Source of the DNA: Lysobacterales bacterium
GTDB lineage: Bacteria > Pseudomonadota > Gammaproteobacteria > Xanthomonadales > Wenzhouxiangellaceae
Direction: 5' to 3'
Assembly (NCBI GenBank): GCA_002722315.1
Contig: PBLG01000018.1
Location: 1 to 64,000, forward strand
DNA: 64,000 bases
The notes under the pieces are model-generated. The model made no database searches, was not told the origin of the DNA, and saw nothing but the letters and a program-made list of their open reading frames with translations. A program made the position numbers and the translations under genes. How positions within the stretch are numbered: position 1 is the stretch's first letter; each line of letters starts with the position of its first letter. Below are positions 47,754-57,000 of this stretch, in pieces.

Positions 47754-48362
47754 TCAGGTGTCTTCGGTGCGCGAAAGGCCGCGCATGAAAATCTTCAGGA
47801 AATCGTCGAGGAATTCATCGTCGCTGCCCACGCCGGGCCATTGCGCGTGGTGGGTGCGGGCCTCGAACCAGTGGGTGCAGGCGTGGATGAAAGTGCACAC
47901 CACGTGGGCCGGATTGACGTCGTCGCGAAAGATCCCGGCCTTCTGGGCCTGGCGAACGCGCTCGGCCCCAAGGCGCATCAGTTCGGCGTCCATCTCGCCG
48001 CAGTTGGCATCACCCTCGAGGTGCGACCAGGCCAGCAGCCGGACGACCCTGGGGTTGTTCTTGAGGTATTCGAAATACTTGACCACGCCGTCGCTGAGCA
48101 GCTTGCCGTCGGCGCTGGTGGCCTGCTCCAGTTCGGCCTTCTGATCCTGGGCGTAGATGCCGAAAGCGTGATCCTTGACCGCCTCCCAGAGCGCCTCCTT
48201 GCTGCCGAAGTGATGATGGATCAGGCTCTTGGTCACGCCGCAGCGCTCGGCGATCTCGCGCATCGAGACATCCGCGAAGCCCTTGTCGACGAAAAGGTCC
48301 AGCGCCGCCTCTAGGATCCGGCCGCGGGTCAGTTCGGCGTCGCGTGTCTGAGGTTCGTTCAT
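47754..48362 (-). CDS. TetR family regulator of the efflux operon
   Basis: A 202-residue TetR/AcrR-type repressor. The DNA-binding domain contains ILEAALDLFVDKGFADVSMR and IAERCGVTKSLIHHHFGSKE. The rest is an all-helical ligand domain with FIHACTHWFEARTH. It starts at ATG 48362, 20 bases from a palindromic site, and ends 17 bases before the adaptor frame on the same strand. It is the obvious local regulator of adaptor and pump, probably also of itself. The inducer is unknown. Confidence 0.92.
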   Translation of the reverse strand: MNEPQTRDAELTRGRILEAALDLFVDKGFADVSMREIAERCGVTKSLIHHHFGSKEALWEAVKDHAFGIYAQDQKAELEQATSADGKLLSDGVVKYFEYLKNNPRVVRLLAWSHLEGDANCGEMDAELMRLGAERVRQAQKAGIFRDDVNPAHVVCTFIHACTHWFEARTHHAQWPGVGSDDEFLDDFLKIFMRGLSRTEDT

Positions 48363-48381
48363 GCGCGGATGATATCACTAA

Positions 48382-48400
48382 CTGGCCGGCCGGTCAATTA
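48382..48400. promoter_or_regulatory. candidate TetR operator (site 1, autoregulatory)
   Basis: CTGGCCGGCCGGTCAATTA, with the near-perfect palindrome TTGACCGGCCGGCCAGTTA on the other strand. It sits 20 bases upstream of the TetR start codon and matches site 2 at 17 of 19 positions. Confidence 0.55.
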
Positions 48401-48410
48401 ATACGGGTTA

Positions 48411-48556
48411 TCTGGTTCGTTGGTTGTTGGTTATTGGTTGCTAGTTGTTTGGTTTTTCGGCATTGACGCCTCGAGAGTGATGCGTGCCGCGGGCCGAAGG
48501 GCAGCCACCAAGTCTCAAACCAACAACCAACAACCAACAACCAACAACCGAACCAG
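48411..48556. repeat. low-complexity inverted repeat of TTGGTTG units
   Basis: 48414-48450 is rich in TTGGTTGTTGGTT, and 48516-48548 is rich in the complement (AACCAACAACCAACAACC, seven-base period). The arms form an imperfect hairpin about 140 bases across. It lies in the gene-free stretch between the TetR and VKOR genes. Confidence 0.65.
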
Positions 48557-48618
48557 CGAACCAGCGAACCAGCGAACCAGCGAACCAGCGAACCAGCGAA
48601 CCAGCGAACCAGCGAACC
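48551..48618. repeat. octamer tandem array (AACCAGCG x 8)
   Basis: Eight perfect copies of AACCAGCG (48551-48614) plus a partial ninth. The array ends about 57 bases before the VKOR start codon. The unit length is not a multiple of three. Upstream starts in the VKOR frame (for example 48484) would read through the array as an EPANQRTS peptide repeat. Slippage there would change frame or promoter spacing. Confidence 0.9.
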
Positions 48619-48675
48619 TTGCCGCTCGCCTTGGTTCCCATGTACTCTTGCTCTTTTGCCAAGCAGGCCTACTCG

Positions 48676-49554
48676 ATGAGCAAGAAGCACAAGCACAAGA
48701 CGCCTCCCGCCAGGCCCGCCGGGCCGACGCCCGGCGCACACAAGCTGCATCCCGACAAGCCCGTCGCGATCCTGGCCTTGATCGGCATGCTGATCACCGG
48801 TTACCTGTCGTTTTCGTCGCTGGGCTCGGATGCACCGTTGTTCTGCGGACCGGAATCCGGTTGCAGCGTGGTCCAGAACAGCAGCTATTCGACGCTACTG
48901 GGTCTGCCGGTTTCGCTGTGGGGGTTCGGCCTGTACGTGCTGATACTGTGGTCGGCGGTGACGCTGCCGCCGCGGCTCAAGCGCTGGCAGCGGCTGGCCT
49001 GGCTGAGCACCATCGGACTGGGCATCAGCCTGTATCTGACCATTACCGGCTTGGTCGTCCTGGATGCCTGGTGCGTCTGGTGCATGACCTCACAGGTCAC
49101 GATGATCGCTCTCTTCATTGCGGTCATGCTGCGTCGGCCCGAGAGTGCGCCGGGCATGCCGTGGATGATCTTCAATCGCAACCTGGCGCTGGGGGCCCTG
49201 TTCGTTGTCGGTGCGCTGTTCGCATGGCAGAACGGCCTGCTGCAGCCGCCGGAAAATCCCCGCCTGAAGGCCCTTGCGACGCATCTGGACGAATCCGATG
49301 CGCGCTTCTACGGCGCGTTCTGGTGTCCGACCTGCCAGGAGCAGAAGCGCATGTTCGGCAGGTCCGCCGATCGTCTGCCGTATGTCGAGTGCACCCCCAA
49401 CGGTCGCGCCGGCGGGCTGGCGTTCGAATGCGTGGCCAACGACATTTCCGGCTATCCGACCTGGATCATCGATGGCCGACGCTACCAGCAGGTTCTGACG
49501 CCGGACCAGCTGGCGGCGCGATCCGGCTTCGTCTTCAAGGAAGAAGAGCGGTGA
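48676..49554 (+). CDS. vitamin K epoxide reductase (VKOR) - thioredoxin-like fusion
   Basis: A 292-residue membrane oxidase that generates disulfide bonds for exported proteins using quinone. After a lysine/histidine-rich start (MSKKHKHKTP) four or five membrane helices follow, with the VKOR cysteine pair in FCGPESGCSVV and the CxxC active site in LDAWCVWCMTS. A fused C-terminal thioredoxin-like domain carries CPTC in FYGAFWCPTCQEQKRMFG. The ATG at 48676 was chosen because earlier starts lie in or before the octamer array. Its stop overlaps the GTG of the DUF885 gene by four bases. Confidence 0.93.
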   Translation: MSKKHKHKTPPARPAGPTPGAHKLHPDKPVAILALIGMLITGYLSFSSLGSDAPLFCGPESGCSVVQNSSYSTLLGLPVSLWGFGLYVLILWSAVTLPPRLKRWQRLAWLSTIGLGISLYLTITGLVVLDAWCVWCMTSQVTMIALFIAVMLRRPESAPGMPWMIFNRNLALGALFVVGALFAWQNGLLQPPENPRLKALATHLDESDARFYGAFWCPTCQEQKRMFGRSADRLPYVECTPNGRAGGLAFECVANDISGYPTWIIDGRRYQQVLTPDQLAARSGFVFKEEER

Positions 49555-51338
49555 AGGGACGCCCCGGGAAGCGTGCGGCGGGAGTCGTGATCGGCGGCCT
49601 CATGATTGTTGTTGCGCTCGCCGGCACGCCGGCGATGGCCGATTCGAGCGCCGACCGGGAGTTCGATGCGCTGGTTGCCGCCTACGAGATCTGGCAGGCC
49701 GAACAGGAGCCCGTTGTTGCCGGTCGCCGAGGCGATCTCCAGGCCGCGGCTCGCTGGCCCGATGCATCGGCAGCGGCGGTCAGGGCCCGGCGCGAAGCCG
49801 ATCGCGCATTTCTCGCAAGGCTCGAAAGGATACCCGTCGATCGGCTGACCGGTAACAACAGGATCAGCCATGCCGTGCTGGATTACCTGCTTCGCTCGAA
49901 CGTGGCGTTGGCGGCGTTCGATCCGGAGCGGGTTCCTTTCGTCAACGATTCGGGATTCTTTACTATGCCGCTGGGGGTGGCCAGTTCCACGCGGCCGCGC
50001 ACGATCGAAGAGGCCCGCGCCTGGCTGAGCCGGCTGGAAGCCCTGCCGGCCTTTCTTGCGCAGCATCGCGAATGGATGGCGCGCGGGGTTGCCGACGGTT
50101 TCGTGCAGCCGGCCTATGTAGTCGAGGCGGTGATCGCGCAGCTCGAGGCCATCGTCGCAACCTCGCCGGCCGAGAGCCCGTTGCTGGAGCCTTTCCAGGG
50201 CCTGCCGGACGCGCTCGAAGCCGCGCACGGCGAAGCGTTGCGGGAGCGTGCGGTCGGGCTGGTGGAGACGCGCGTGCTGCCGGCTTACCGCGGCCTGCTG
50301 GAGTTCTTCCGCACCGAATACCTGGCGAACCCCCGCGAATCCATTGGAATCTCGGAGGTGCCGGCGGGTCGCGAGTATTACCGTGAGCTGGTCCGCCATC
50401 ACACCACGCTGGACACAACCCCGGAACAGGTCCATGCGCGCGGACTGGCCGAGGTCAAGCGGATTCGCGCCGAAATGGACCGGGTCGTCGAAGATGCCGG
50501 GTACGATGGCGATTTTGCCGATTTTCTGCATTTTCTGCGTACCGACGAACGGTTCTACGCCGACTCGCCGCGCGAGTTGCTGATGCACGCTTCATACATC
50601 GCCAAGCGCGCCGACGACCAGATGCCGCGGTTCTTCGGCAAGCTGCCGCGCCTGTCTTACGGCGTGCGGCCGGTGCCGGCGCACATGGCGCCGACCTACA
50701 CCACCGGCCGATACTGGCCGGGCGATCTCGAAAACGGCGTCGCCGGTGGCTACATGGTCAATACCTGGGCTCTGGACCAGCGGCCGCTGTATACGCTGCC
50801 GGCGCTGACGCTGCACGAGGCGGTGCCCGGCCATCACCACCAGGGTTCGCTGGCCGCGGAACTGGAGGACGTGCCGGAATTCAGGCGCAACACTTACATC
50901 ACCGCGTTCGGCGAGGGCTGGGCTTTGTATACCGAGCATCTCGGGATCGAAATGGGCATTTACACCACGCCCTACGAGCACTTCGGCCGGTTGAGCTACG
51001 AAATGTGGCGGGCCTGCCGGCTGGTGGTCGATACCGGTATCCATTATTTCGGCTGGAGTCGCGAAAAGGCCGAAGCCTGCTTCCTGGAAAATTCGGCGCT
51101 GGCCGCGCACAACGTCAGGACCGAGGTGGCCCGCTACATCTCCTGGCCGGGCCAGGCGCTGGCATACAAGACCGGCGAGCTGCTGATACGTGACCTGCGC
51201 GACCGGGCGGAAAAGCGGCTGGGCGACGGCTTCGACCTGCGTGGGTTCCACGACCACATCCTTGTCGACGGCGCGATGCCGCTGGAGACGCTGGAAGCGC
51301 GCATGGAAGCCTGGATCGAAGCCAACGCCGAGAGTTGA
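49551..51338 (+). CDS. exported DUF885 metalloprotease-like protein
   Basis: A 595-residue exported protein of the DUF885 family. A signal peptide (VVIGGLMIVVALAGTPAMA) is followed by an all-helical peptidase-like fold with zinc motif LTLHEAVPGHHHQ (HExxPGHH). ITAFGEGWALYTEHLG supplies the downstream Glu ligand. Such proteins resemble gluzincin carboxypeptidases, and their substrates are mostly unknown. GTG start at 49551, overlapping the VKOR stop (GTGA), so the two are coupled. The mature protein has two visible cysteines (RACRL and AEACF), possible VKOR clients. Confidence 0.9.
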   Translation: MKGRPGKRAAGVVIGGLMIVVALAGTPAMADSSADREFDALVAAYEIWQAEQEPVVAGRRGDLQAAARWPDASAAAVRARREADRAFLARLERIPVDRLTGNNRISHAVLDYLLRSNVALAAFDPERVPFVNDSGFFTMPLGVASSTRPRTIEEARAWLSRLEALPAFLAQHREWMARGVADGFVQPAYVVEAVIAQLEAIVATSPAESPLLEPFQGLPDALEAAHGEALRERAVGLVETRVLPAYRGLLEFFRTEYLANPRESIGISEVPAGREYYRELVRHHTTLDTTPEQVHARGLAEVKRIRAEMDRVVEDAGYDGDFADFLHFLRTDERFYADSPRELLMHASYIAKRADDQMPRFFGKLPRLSYGVRPVPAHMAPTYTTGRYWPGDLENGVAGGYMVNTWALDQRPLYTLPALTLHEAVPGHHHQGSLAAELEDVPEFRRNTYITAFGEGWALYTEHLGIEMGIYTTPYEHFGRLSYEMWRACRLVVDTGIHYFGWSREKAEACFLENSALAAHNVRTEVARYISWPGQALAYKTGELLIRDLRDRAEKRLGDGFDLRGFHDHILVDGAMPLETLEARMEAWIEANAES

Positions 51339-51391
51339 AGTTTCGGCCGCACGCAAAAGGACCCTGTTGCGAAACGTCGCCGTGGAGGGGG

Positions 51392-51958
51392 CTAACCGGG
51401 GGGCATCGCCAGCAGCGCGATTTCGGCAAGGCTCCAGCCGATCAGGGCGCCGACAACAACATCTGTCGGGTAGTGCAGGCCGAGGATCACGCGCGACAAC
51501 GCAATCAGTACTGTCAGTGGAATCAGTACCGCGGCCAGTACCGGGAACCAGGCGATCGCGATGGTGGTGAACAGAACCGCGTGAAGCGTATGGCCGGACG
51601 GGAAGCTGTAGCGGTCCAGGGGCTGGCTGCCGACGTGGATGTTCGGATGACCGATGTACGGACGCTCGCGGACCAGGTTGCTCTTGAGCAGCTTGTAGAT
51701 CGTCAGCCCGGTCAGTCCTGTCGTCGCCATCAGAATGGAGGCGTGCAGCCCGTACTCGCCCTGGGTCAGCGCGGTCAGGGCCATCAGGCTGTACCAGACC
51801 ACGCCGTCGCCGAGTCGACTGACCGCGGCGAAGAACCTGGCGATGATCCAGTTGCGGGAACTCCGGTTGAGCGTCACGCACAACTCGTGCTCGAACCGCT
51901 GGATTCGGGCCAGACCCCTGAGTACCGATGACGTCGGATGTACGTCCATGCCACTCAC
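51392..51958 (-). CDS. PAP2-family membrane phosphatase
   Basis: A 188-residue integral membrane phosphatase. The three catalytic motifs are KSNLVRERPY (KxxxxxxRP), YSFPSGHTLH (PSGH) and SRVILGLHYPTDV (SRxxxxxHxxxD). Five or so membrane helices surround them. Family members remove phosphate from undecaprenyl pyrophosphate or phosphatidate-type lipids; which applies here is unclear. The start is ATG 51958 or the ATG three codons later. It is convergent with the DUF885 gene. Confidence 0.92.
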   Translation of the reverse strand: MSGMDVHPTSSVLRGLARIQRFEHELCVTLNRSSRNWIIARFFAAVSRLGDGVVWYSLMALTALTQGEYGLHASILMATTGLTGLTIYKLLKSNLVRERPYIGHPNIHVGSQPLDRYSFPSGHTLHAVLFTTIAIAWFPVLAAVLIPLTVLIALSRVILGLHYPTDVVVGALIGWSLAEIALLAMPPG

Positions 51959-52053
51959 TGTAGCGGATTTTCAATGCATCCGCATTTCAACCCGCTGACA
52001 ATTGTGTTACAGCGAACCCGGCGAATCAAGCGCCTGCCAGGCGCCGGCGGCGT

Positions 52054-52845
52054 TCAGGCGATCTTGCGCGACGCTTCTCTGACCGCCACCGGGGTAAGCG
52101 TCGGATGGGCGAAGTAGAAACCCTGGGCCAGGCGGATTCCGGCATTCTTCAGCCATTCCATCTCTTCTTCGCGCTCGATACCGGTAGCAATCACTTCGAT
52201 ACCAAGCGCCTTGCAGGTCGCAATGACGCCGTGCACGATCGCCTGGCGGCGCGCGCTGGAGTCGATGCCTCGGATCAGGCTGCGATCGAGCTTGGCGAAA
52301 TCAGGCCGGAATACCGCCAGACGCTTGAGCCCGACTTCGCCGACACCGACGTTGTCGGCGAGGACCTTCAGCCCGGCCGCGTGCGCCATCTCGCGCGCCT
52401 TGTCGAGCTGGCGCGGATTGCCGAGCATCTCGAGGTTGCCGAACTCCAGCACCACGCGGCGCGGCGAAATACCGTGTTCGCGCGCCGCTTCCACCGTCGC
52501 GTCGATCGACAGCGCCAGGTTGTCGGGCGAAACCTGCGAGCAGTTCAGATGGATTGCCGCGTGGATGCCTCGGCGTGCCGCGGCCTTCAGGGCGCGCATT
52601 CGGCAAGCCTGGTCGAAGTAATAGCGGTTTTCCGGTCGAATCGCTTCGAGGACCGTCGCGGCCGATTCGCCCGAAAGTCCGCGCACCAGCGCCTCGTGGC
52701 CGACGACTTCGCGCGAGTGCGCGTCGACGACCGGCTGGAATGCGAAGCTGAAGCCGGTATCGACGACTTCGGTGCAGTCGCTGAAAACGGCGGTGGAGTA
52801 TGCGGTCGTGGCGTAAGCGCTTGCCTGGTTGCTGTCGTGAAACAT
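52054..52845 (-). CDS. EAL-domain protein with altered catalytic motifs
   Basis: A 263-residue stand-alone EAL domain, the fold of cyclic di-GMP phosphodiesterases. The signature GHEALVRG is present, as are IHLNCS, the Glu of VLEFGNLE, the Lys-Asp of FAKLDRSL and QGFYFAHP. However, the usual DDFGTG loop reads DNVGVG (second Asp replaced by Asn), and EGVE reads TGIE. These changes predict weak or no hydrolysis, and a role as a c-di-GMP or protein-binding regulator. The ATG at 52845 is preferred, since the upstream extension is not domain-like. No membrane or sensor domain is attached. Confidence 0.88.
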   Translation of the reverse strand: MFHDSNQASAYATTAYSTAVFSDCTEVVDTGFSFAFQPVVDAHSREVVGHEALVRGLSGESAATVLEAIRPENRYYFDQACRMRALKAAARRGIHAAIHLNCSQVSPDNLALSIDATVEAAREHGISPRRVVLEFGNLEMLGNPRQLDKAREMAHAAGLKVLADNVGVGEVGLKRLAVFRPDFAKLDRSLIRGIDSSARRQAIVHGVIATCKALGIEVIATGIEREEEMEWLKNAGIRLAQGFYFAHPTLTPVAVREASRKIA

Positions 52846-53050
52846 GTTTTCCCCTCTGGCGTTGGCTTGATTCTGGTTGTTGCGGCAAGATTGCCGCCCT
52901 TGCCTGTAATGATCCAAGAATCGTGCCAATCACGAGAAAGTGTGGCTGCCAACGCACGTGTGACTGTCATCTGGAGGGTGCTCGGCGATTTCCCGAGATT
53001 GCCGGTCGTTCGTTCGAGCCGTATTTCCGACGCAGTTGCCCGACAGGGCG

Positions 53051-53968
53051 TCAGGCCGTATGCCAGGCTTCGATCTCGACCAGCAGGTCGCTGCGGCAAA
53101 CGTCGCCGCGCACGGCGCAGAGTTTCAGGTCGGGCCAGCGCCGACGCAGGCGTTGTTCGATGGCCGGCCAGTCTTCGGCGTGGCGAACGTATACCCGGGC
53201 CAGGCTGTCGCCGTTGAACCGCGCAAGGCCCGGTCGACTCATCACGCCGGCCGCGTGGCCCAGCAGCGCGTCCAGGTTGCTCGCCGCCTCATCCGTCTGC
53301 GCCAGTGCATCGCCGGGATGCGCCGTGGCATGGCCGATGACGCTGGCTGTTCCGGAAATCAGGAGACCGGCCCTGCCGCTCTCCAGGTCGATGCCGGTCG
53401 CGCGGGCGAACGCGGGTTGCCGGGGCCCGTAGCGGCGCGGATAGTTCCAGGCGCTGACCTGGCGCGGGTTTTCTATCGAAATGCCGGGCGACACGCCGAC
53501 CAGTGCGACGAGTTGCATGACCGGCTGCTCGCTGCCGATGGCGGTTGCCGCGCACATTCGGGCATCGTTGAGCCCGGCGGCCTCCAGCGCACGACCGCGG
53601 CCGACGCAGAAACGGCGGTAGCGTTCGCGGTCGTCCTCGCCGTGGTTGATCGCCGGGAAATAATTCCAGAGCCTGAGCGGATAGCCGAACCTTGATTCCT
53701 CCAGCGTGCGGATCAGCTTGCGATAGAGGACTTCGGCCGCCACTGCCGCGTCGGCTTGCATGTCGTCGGGTTCCGACATCACGATTGCGCAGAGCTGGTT
53801 TTCGGGTGCGTCCCAGCATTCGCGGTCGTAATCTCCGCCCAGGAACGGCAGTCCCGGCCCGTCCGGGTGGCCGCGGCCGTCCAGCGCGATGTCCAGCATC
53901 GGTTTGCCGGATTCGGCCGTGCCGACTTCAAGACGGTAAGTGGGGGCTGAGCCCTCGGGTCTGGTCAT
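53051..53968 (-). CDS. chorismatase of the FkbO/Hyg5 (XanB2-like) family
   Basis: A 305-residue chorismate-converting enzyme. Family members hydrolyse or rearrange chorismate to dihydroxycyclohexadiene carboxylate or hydroxybenzoates; XanB2 of Xanthomonas supplies 3- and 4-hydroxybenzoate for pigment and ubiquinone. Visible family blocks are RLWNYFPAINHGEDDRERYR, SAWNYPRRYGPRQPAFARA and LLISGTASVIGHATAHPGD, plus a RidA/YjgF-like C-terminal half. No aryl-polyene or shikimate genes lie nearby, so it is an orphan in this window. Product type cannot be set from sequence by eye. Confidence 0.88.
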   Translation of the reverse strand: MTRPEGSAPTYRLEVGTAESGKPMLDIALDGRGHPDGPGLPFLGGDYDRECWDAPENQLCAIVMSEPDDMQADAAVAAEVLYRKLIRTLEESRFGYPLRLWNYFPAINHGEDDRERYRRFCVGRGRALEAAGLNDARMCAATAIGSEQPVMQLVALVGVSPGISIENPRQVSAWNYPRRYGPRQPAFARATGIDLESGRAGLLISGTASVIGHATAHPGDALAQTDEAASNLDALLGHAAGVMSRPGLARFNGDSLARVYVRHAEDWPAIEQRLRRRWPDLKLCAVRGDVCRSDLLVEIEAWHTA

Positions 53969-54043
53969 GCAGGTCTCGGATCAACGGGATGGGGCTTGCG
54001 GCAAGGATACCGCCAATCTTCCAAAACCAGCCGCCCCGGATGG

Positions 54044-54077
54044 CCCGGCCTGCGAAACGAGTCGTTCGCAGGCCGGG
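54044..54077 (-). terminator. strong GC hairpin between the BNR and chorismatase genes
   Basis: A perfect 13-bp stem (CCCGGCCTGCGAA with TTCGCAGGCCGGG) and an eight-base loop, about 20 bases past the BNR gene stop on the minus strand. There is no T-run, so its use as a terminator is uncertain. Confidence 0.5.
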
Positions 54078-54098
54078 GCGTTGTTGCCGGGGTGTCGG

Positions 54099-57000
54099 TC
54101 AGTCGATGCCGGCCGGCACCGGGCTGCCCGGCGTCCAGGGGGCGCCGGCTTCGAACAGCGCGTCTTCCAGCGCCGGGATGCGCTGTTCGACAAGGCGATT
54201 CAGTTCGGCGCGCACCTCGTCGAACTGCTGTTCGGCAATCTCGAGGCTGCGCTCGTGGGTGGGCGTCGGACCGTAGGTGGAGCGGCCCGTGCCGATCATG
54301 GCCACGAACAGGCGCTGGCCGATGGTCGGGCCCTGCGGTTCGTTGAGCTCGGTCAGCGACCGCTTGCCCTGGAGTTGCTCGGCGATCGCATACAGCCGCT
54401 GGCTGACGGCGTGGAGCTCGGCATCGAGCTCCCCCGCCGGCGCGGTGCTGCGAGCCAGCGCGGCGCCAAGCGAGTCGACCTTCGCGCGGGCCTCGACTAT
54501 GACCTGGTTGGCCGCCGAAACCTGGCGCTGCATGTCCGACAGGCGCTTCCAGAACGCAACCGTCTCGGCGGGCTCGGCGCCTTCCAGCGCGCCCTCGCGC
54601 ATGCGCACCACGTCGAACGACTGCTGTTCGGCCAGGGCGGTGACGACGCCGTCGATGCGCTTGGCCAGCTCCACGGTGTAGGTGCCGGGTGCGACCATGA
54701 AACCCTGCGGCTCGCCCCAACCGCCGGCGTCGCCGATGGCATTCGGCGCCGGCATGCGCAGGTCCCAGGCCACTCGGTGGAAGCCTTTCTCGACGGGGCC
54801 TTCGAGACGGCGGACGACGTTGCCGTCGGCGTCGCGGATCGTCAGCAGAATCGCCGGATCGGGCTGCCGACCCTCGGCCTCGACCTGCTCCCAGCCGGGG
54901 AACGGCACGTCGCCGCGCGCCTCCAGAATTTCCTTTTCGCGTGCCTGGCGTTGCTGTTCGTCGGTCTTGTAGGTTTCAGCCAGGTGATACGTGAACACGG
55001 CGCCGAAGGGCGGGTTGGGTGCGGTATACAGCCCGTGACCCTGCGAGCCCTTCTCATTGTCGCCGAGCACCCCGCGCTCGATGTACCACCAGGCGTCGCG
55101 GGGTTCGAACAATGTCGCGTCCCGGGCCAGCGTCTCGGCGTCGACGTCGCGCAGCGCGCTGTAGTCGTCGAGAATCCAGAAGCCACGGCCGAAAGTGGCG
55201 CCGACGAGATCATTTTCCCTGCGCTGGATGGCCAGGTCGCGGTAGGAAATCGTCGGCGCGTTGCCGGTCAGCTCGATCCACTTGCCGCCGCCGTCGACGG
55301 TAAAGAACACGCCGAATTCGGTGCCGACGAACATCAGTTCCGGGTCGACGTGATCCTGGACCAGGCGCCAGACCAGGTGGCGATCCGGCAGGTCGCCCGC
55401 AATCGACTTCCAGCGACGGCCGCGGTCGGTGCTCTTGAGAAGGTAGGGCTTGAAGTCGCCGTACTTGTGGTTGTCCAGCGCAACGTACACCGTGTCTGCA
55501 TCGAAAAGATCGGCCTTGATGTCGTTGACGAACGCGGTATCCGGAACACCGGGCAGGTCGCCGACCTCGATCTTGCGCCAGCTGTCGCCGCCGTTGTCGG
55601 AAACCTGTATCAGCCCGTCGTCGGTGCCGGCATACAGCAGCCCCTCGACCACCGGCGATTCGGCCAGCGAGGTGATGGTGTTGTAATTCGACATCGCGAA
55701 GGTGTCCCATGGCGCGTCCCAGCTCCACTGCCTGCCCATCACGTCGAGCTCGATGCGCTCCTGGTTGCGGGTCAGGTCTTCGGAAATCATGGTCCAGCTG
55801 TCGCCGCGGTTGTCCGAGCGCCAGACCCGTTGCGAGGCGTGGTAAATGCGGGCCGGGTCGTGCGGGCTGACCAGGATGGGCGCATCCCAGTTGAAACGGT
55901 TCGGTGCCTGGCCGGGTTCGACCTGCGGCTGGATGTAGACGATTTCGCCGGTAGTGCGGTCGGCGCGGACCAGGTTGCCCTGCTGCCAGTGCGCGTAGAC
56001 GATGTCCGGGTTGCCCGGCTCGGTCGCCGGCTGGTGGCCGTCGCCGAACAGCACCACGAACCAGTCGGCGTTGCGCACGCCGTGGACGGTGTCGGTGCGC
56101 GACGGGCCGCCCTGGGTGTTGTTGTCCTGGGTGCCGCCGTAGACGGTGTAGAACGGTTCGGCGTCGTCGACCGCGACCTTGTAGAACTGGGTTACCGGCA
56201 AATTGTCGATGTAGCGCCAGGTCGAGGCGTGGTCGAACGTCTCGTACAGGCCGCCGTCGGAGCCGATCAGCAGGTAGTTCGGGTCGCCCTCGCGGAACGC
56301 CAGCGCGTGGTTGTCGACGTGCTTGGACTCATCGGCAATCGACGTCCAGGTCTTGCCGCCGTCATCGGAATAGGCGGCGCGCACGTCCATGAAGTAGACA
56401 CGGTCGAACCTGTGCGGGCTGGCGTAGATCTCCTGGTAGTAGTGCGGGCCGGTGCCGCCGGCGACCCGGTCGGACATCTTTTGCCACGATGCACCGCGGT
56501 CGGCCGAGCGCCAGACGCCGCCGGTGCGTCGATCGGTCTCGATAGCGGCGTACAGCACGTCGGGCTGCTGGGGCGAAATGGCCAGGCCGATCTTGCCCAG
56601 GTTGGCGTTGGCGTCACTGCTCGGCAGGCCGTTGGTCAGTTCGGTCCAGGTCTGCCCGCCGTCGGTGGATCGGTGGATGCCCGAGTTGGGTCCGCCGCCG
56701 ACGTAGGAGGCCACGGTGCGGTGGCGCTGCCAGGTCGCGGCGTACAGCACATCCGGGTCGCGCGGATCGATGACGATATCGGTAACGCCGGTCCACCGGT
56801 CGTCGCCTTCGTTTCCGACCAGCGTGCGGTTCCAGGACTTGCCGCCGTCGGTGGTCCTGTACAGGCCGCGTTCGCCGCCGGCATTCCACAGCGGTCCCTG
56901 TGCGGCCACCCAGACCGTGTTCGGATCTTCGGGGTGGATCACGATCTTGCTGATGTGCTCGGATGCCTCGAGTCCGACGTTGGTCCAGGTTGCCCCGCCA

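Noticed and set aside
48551-48618. Possible CRISPR array
   Set aside because: Units are 8 bases, directly adjacent, with no spacers; this is a simple tandem repeat.
48484-48675. N-terminal extension of the VKOR protein through the octamer array
   Set aside because: The sequence before MSKKHKHK is repeat-derived and unlike the family; an ATG at 48676 is sufficient.
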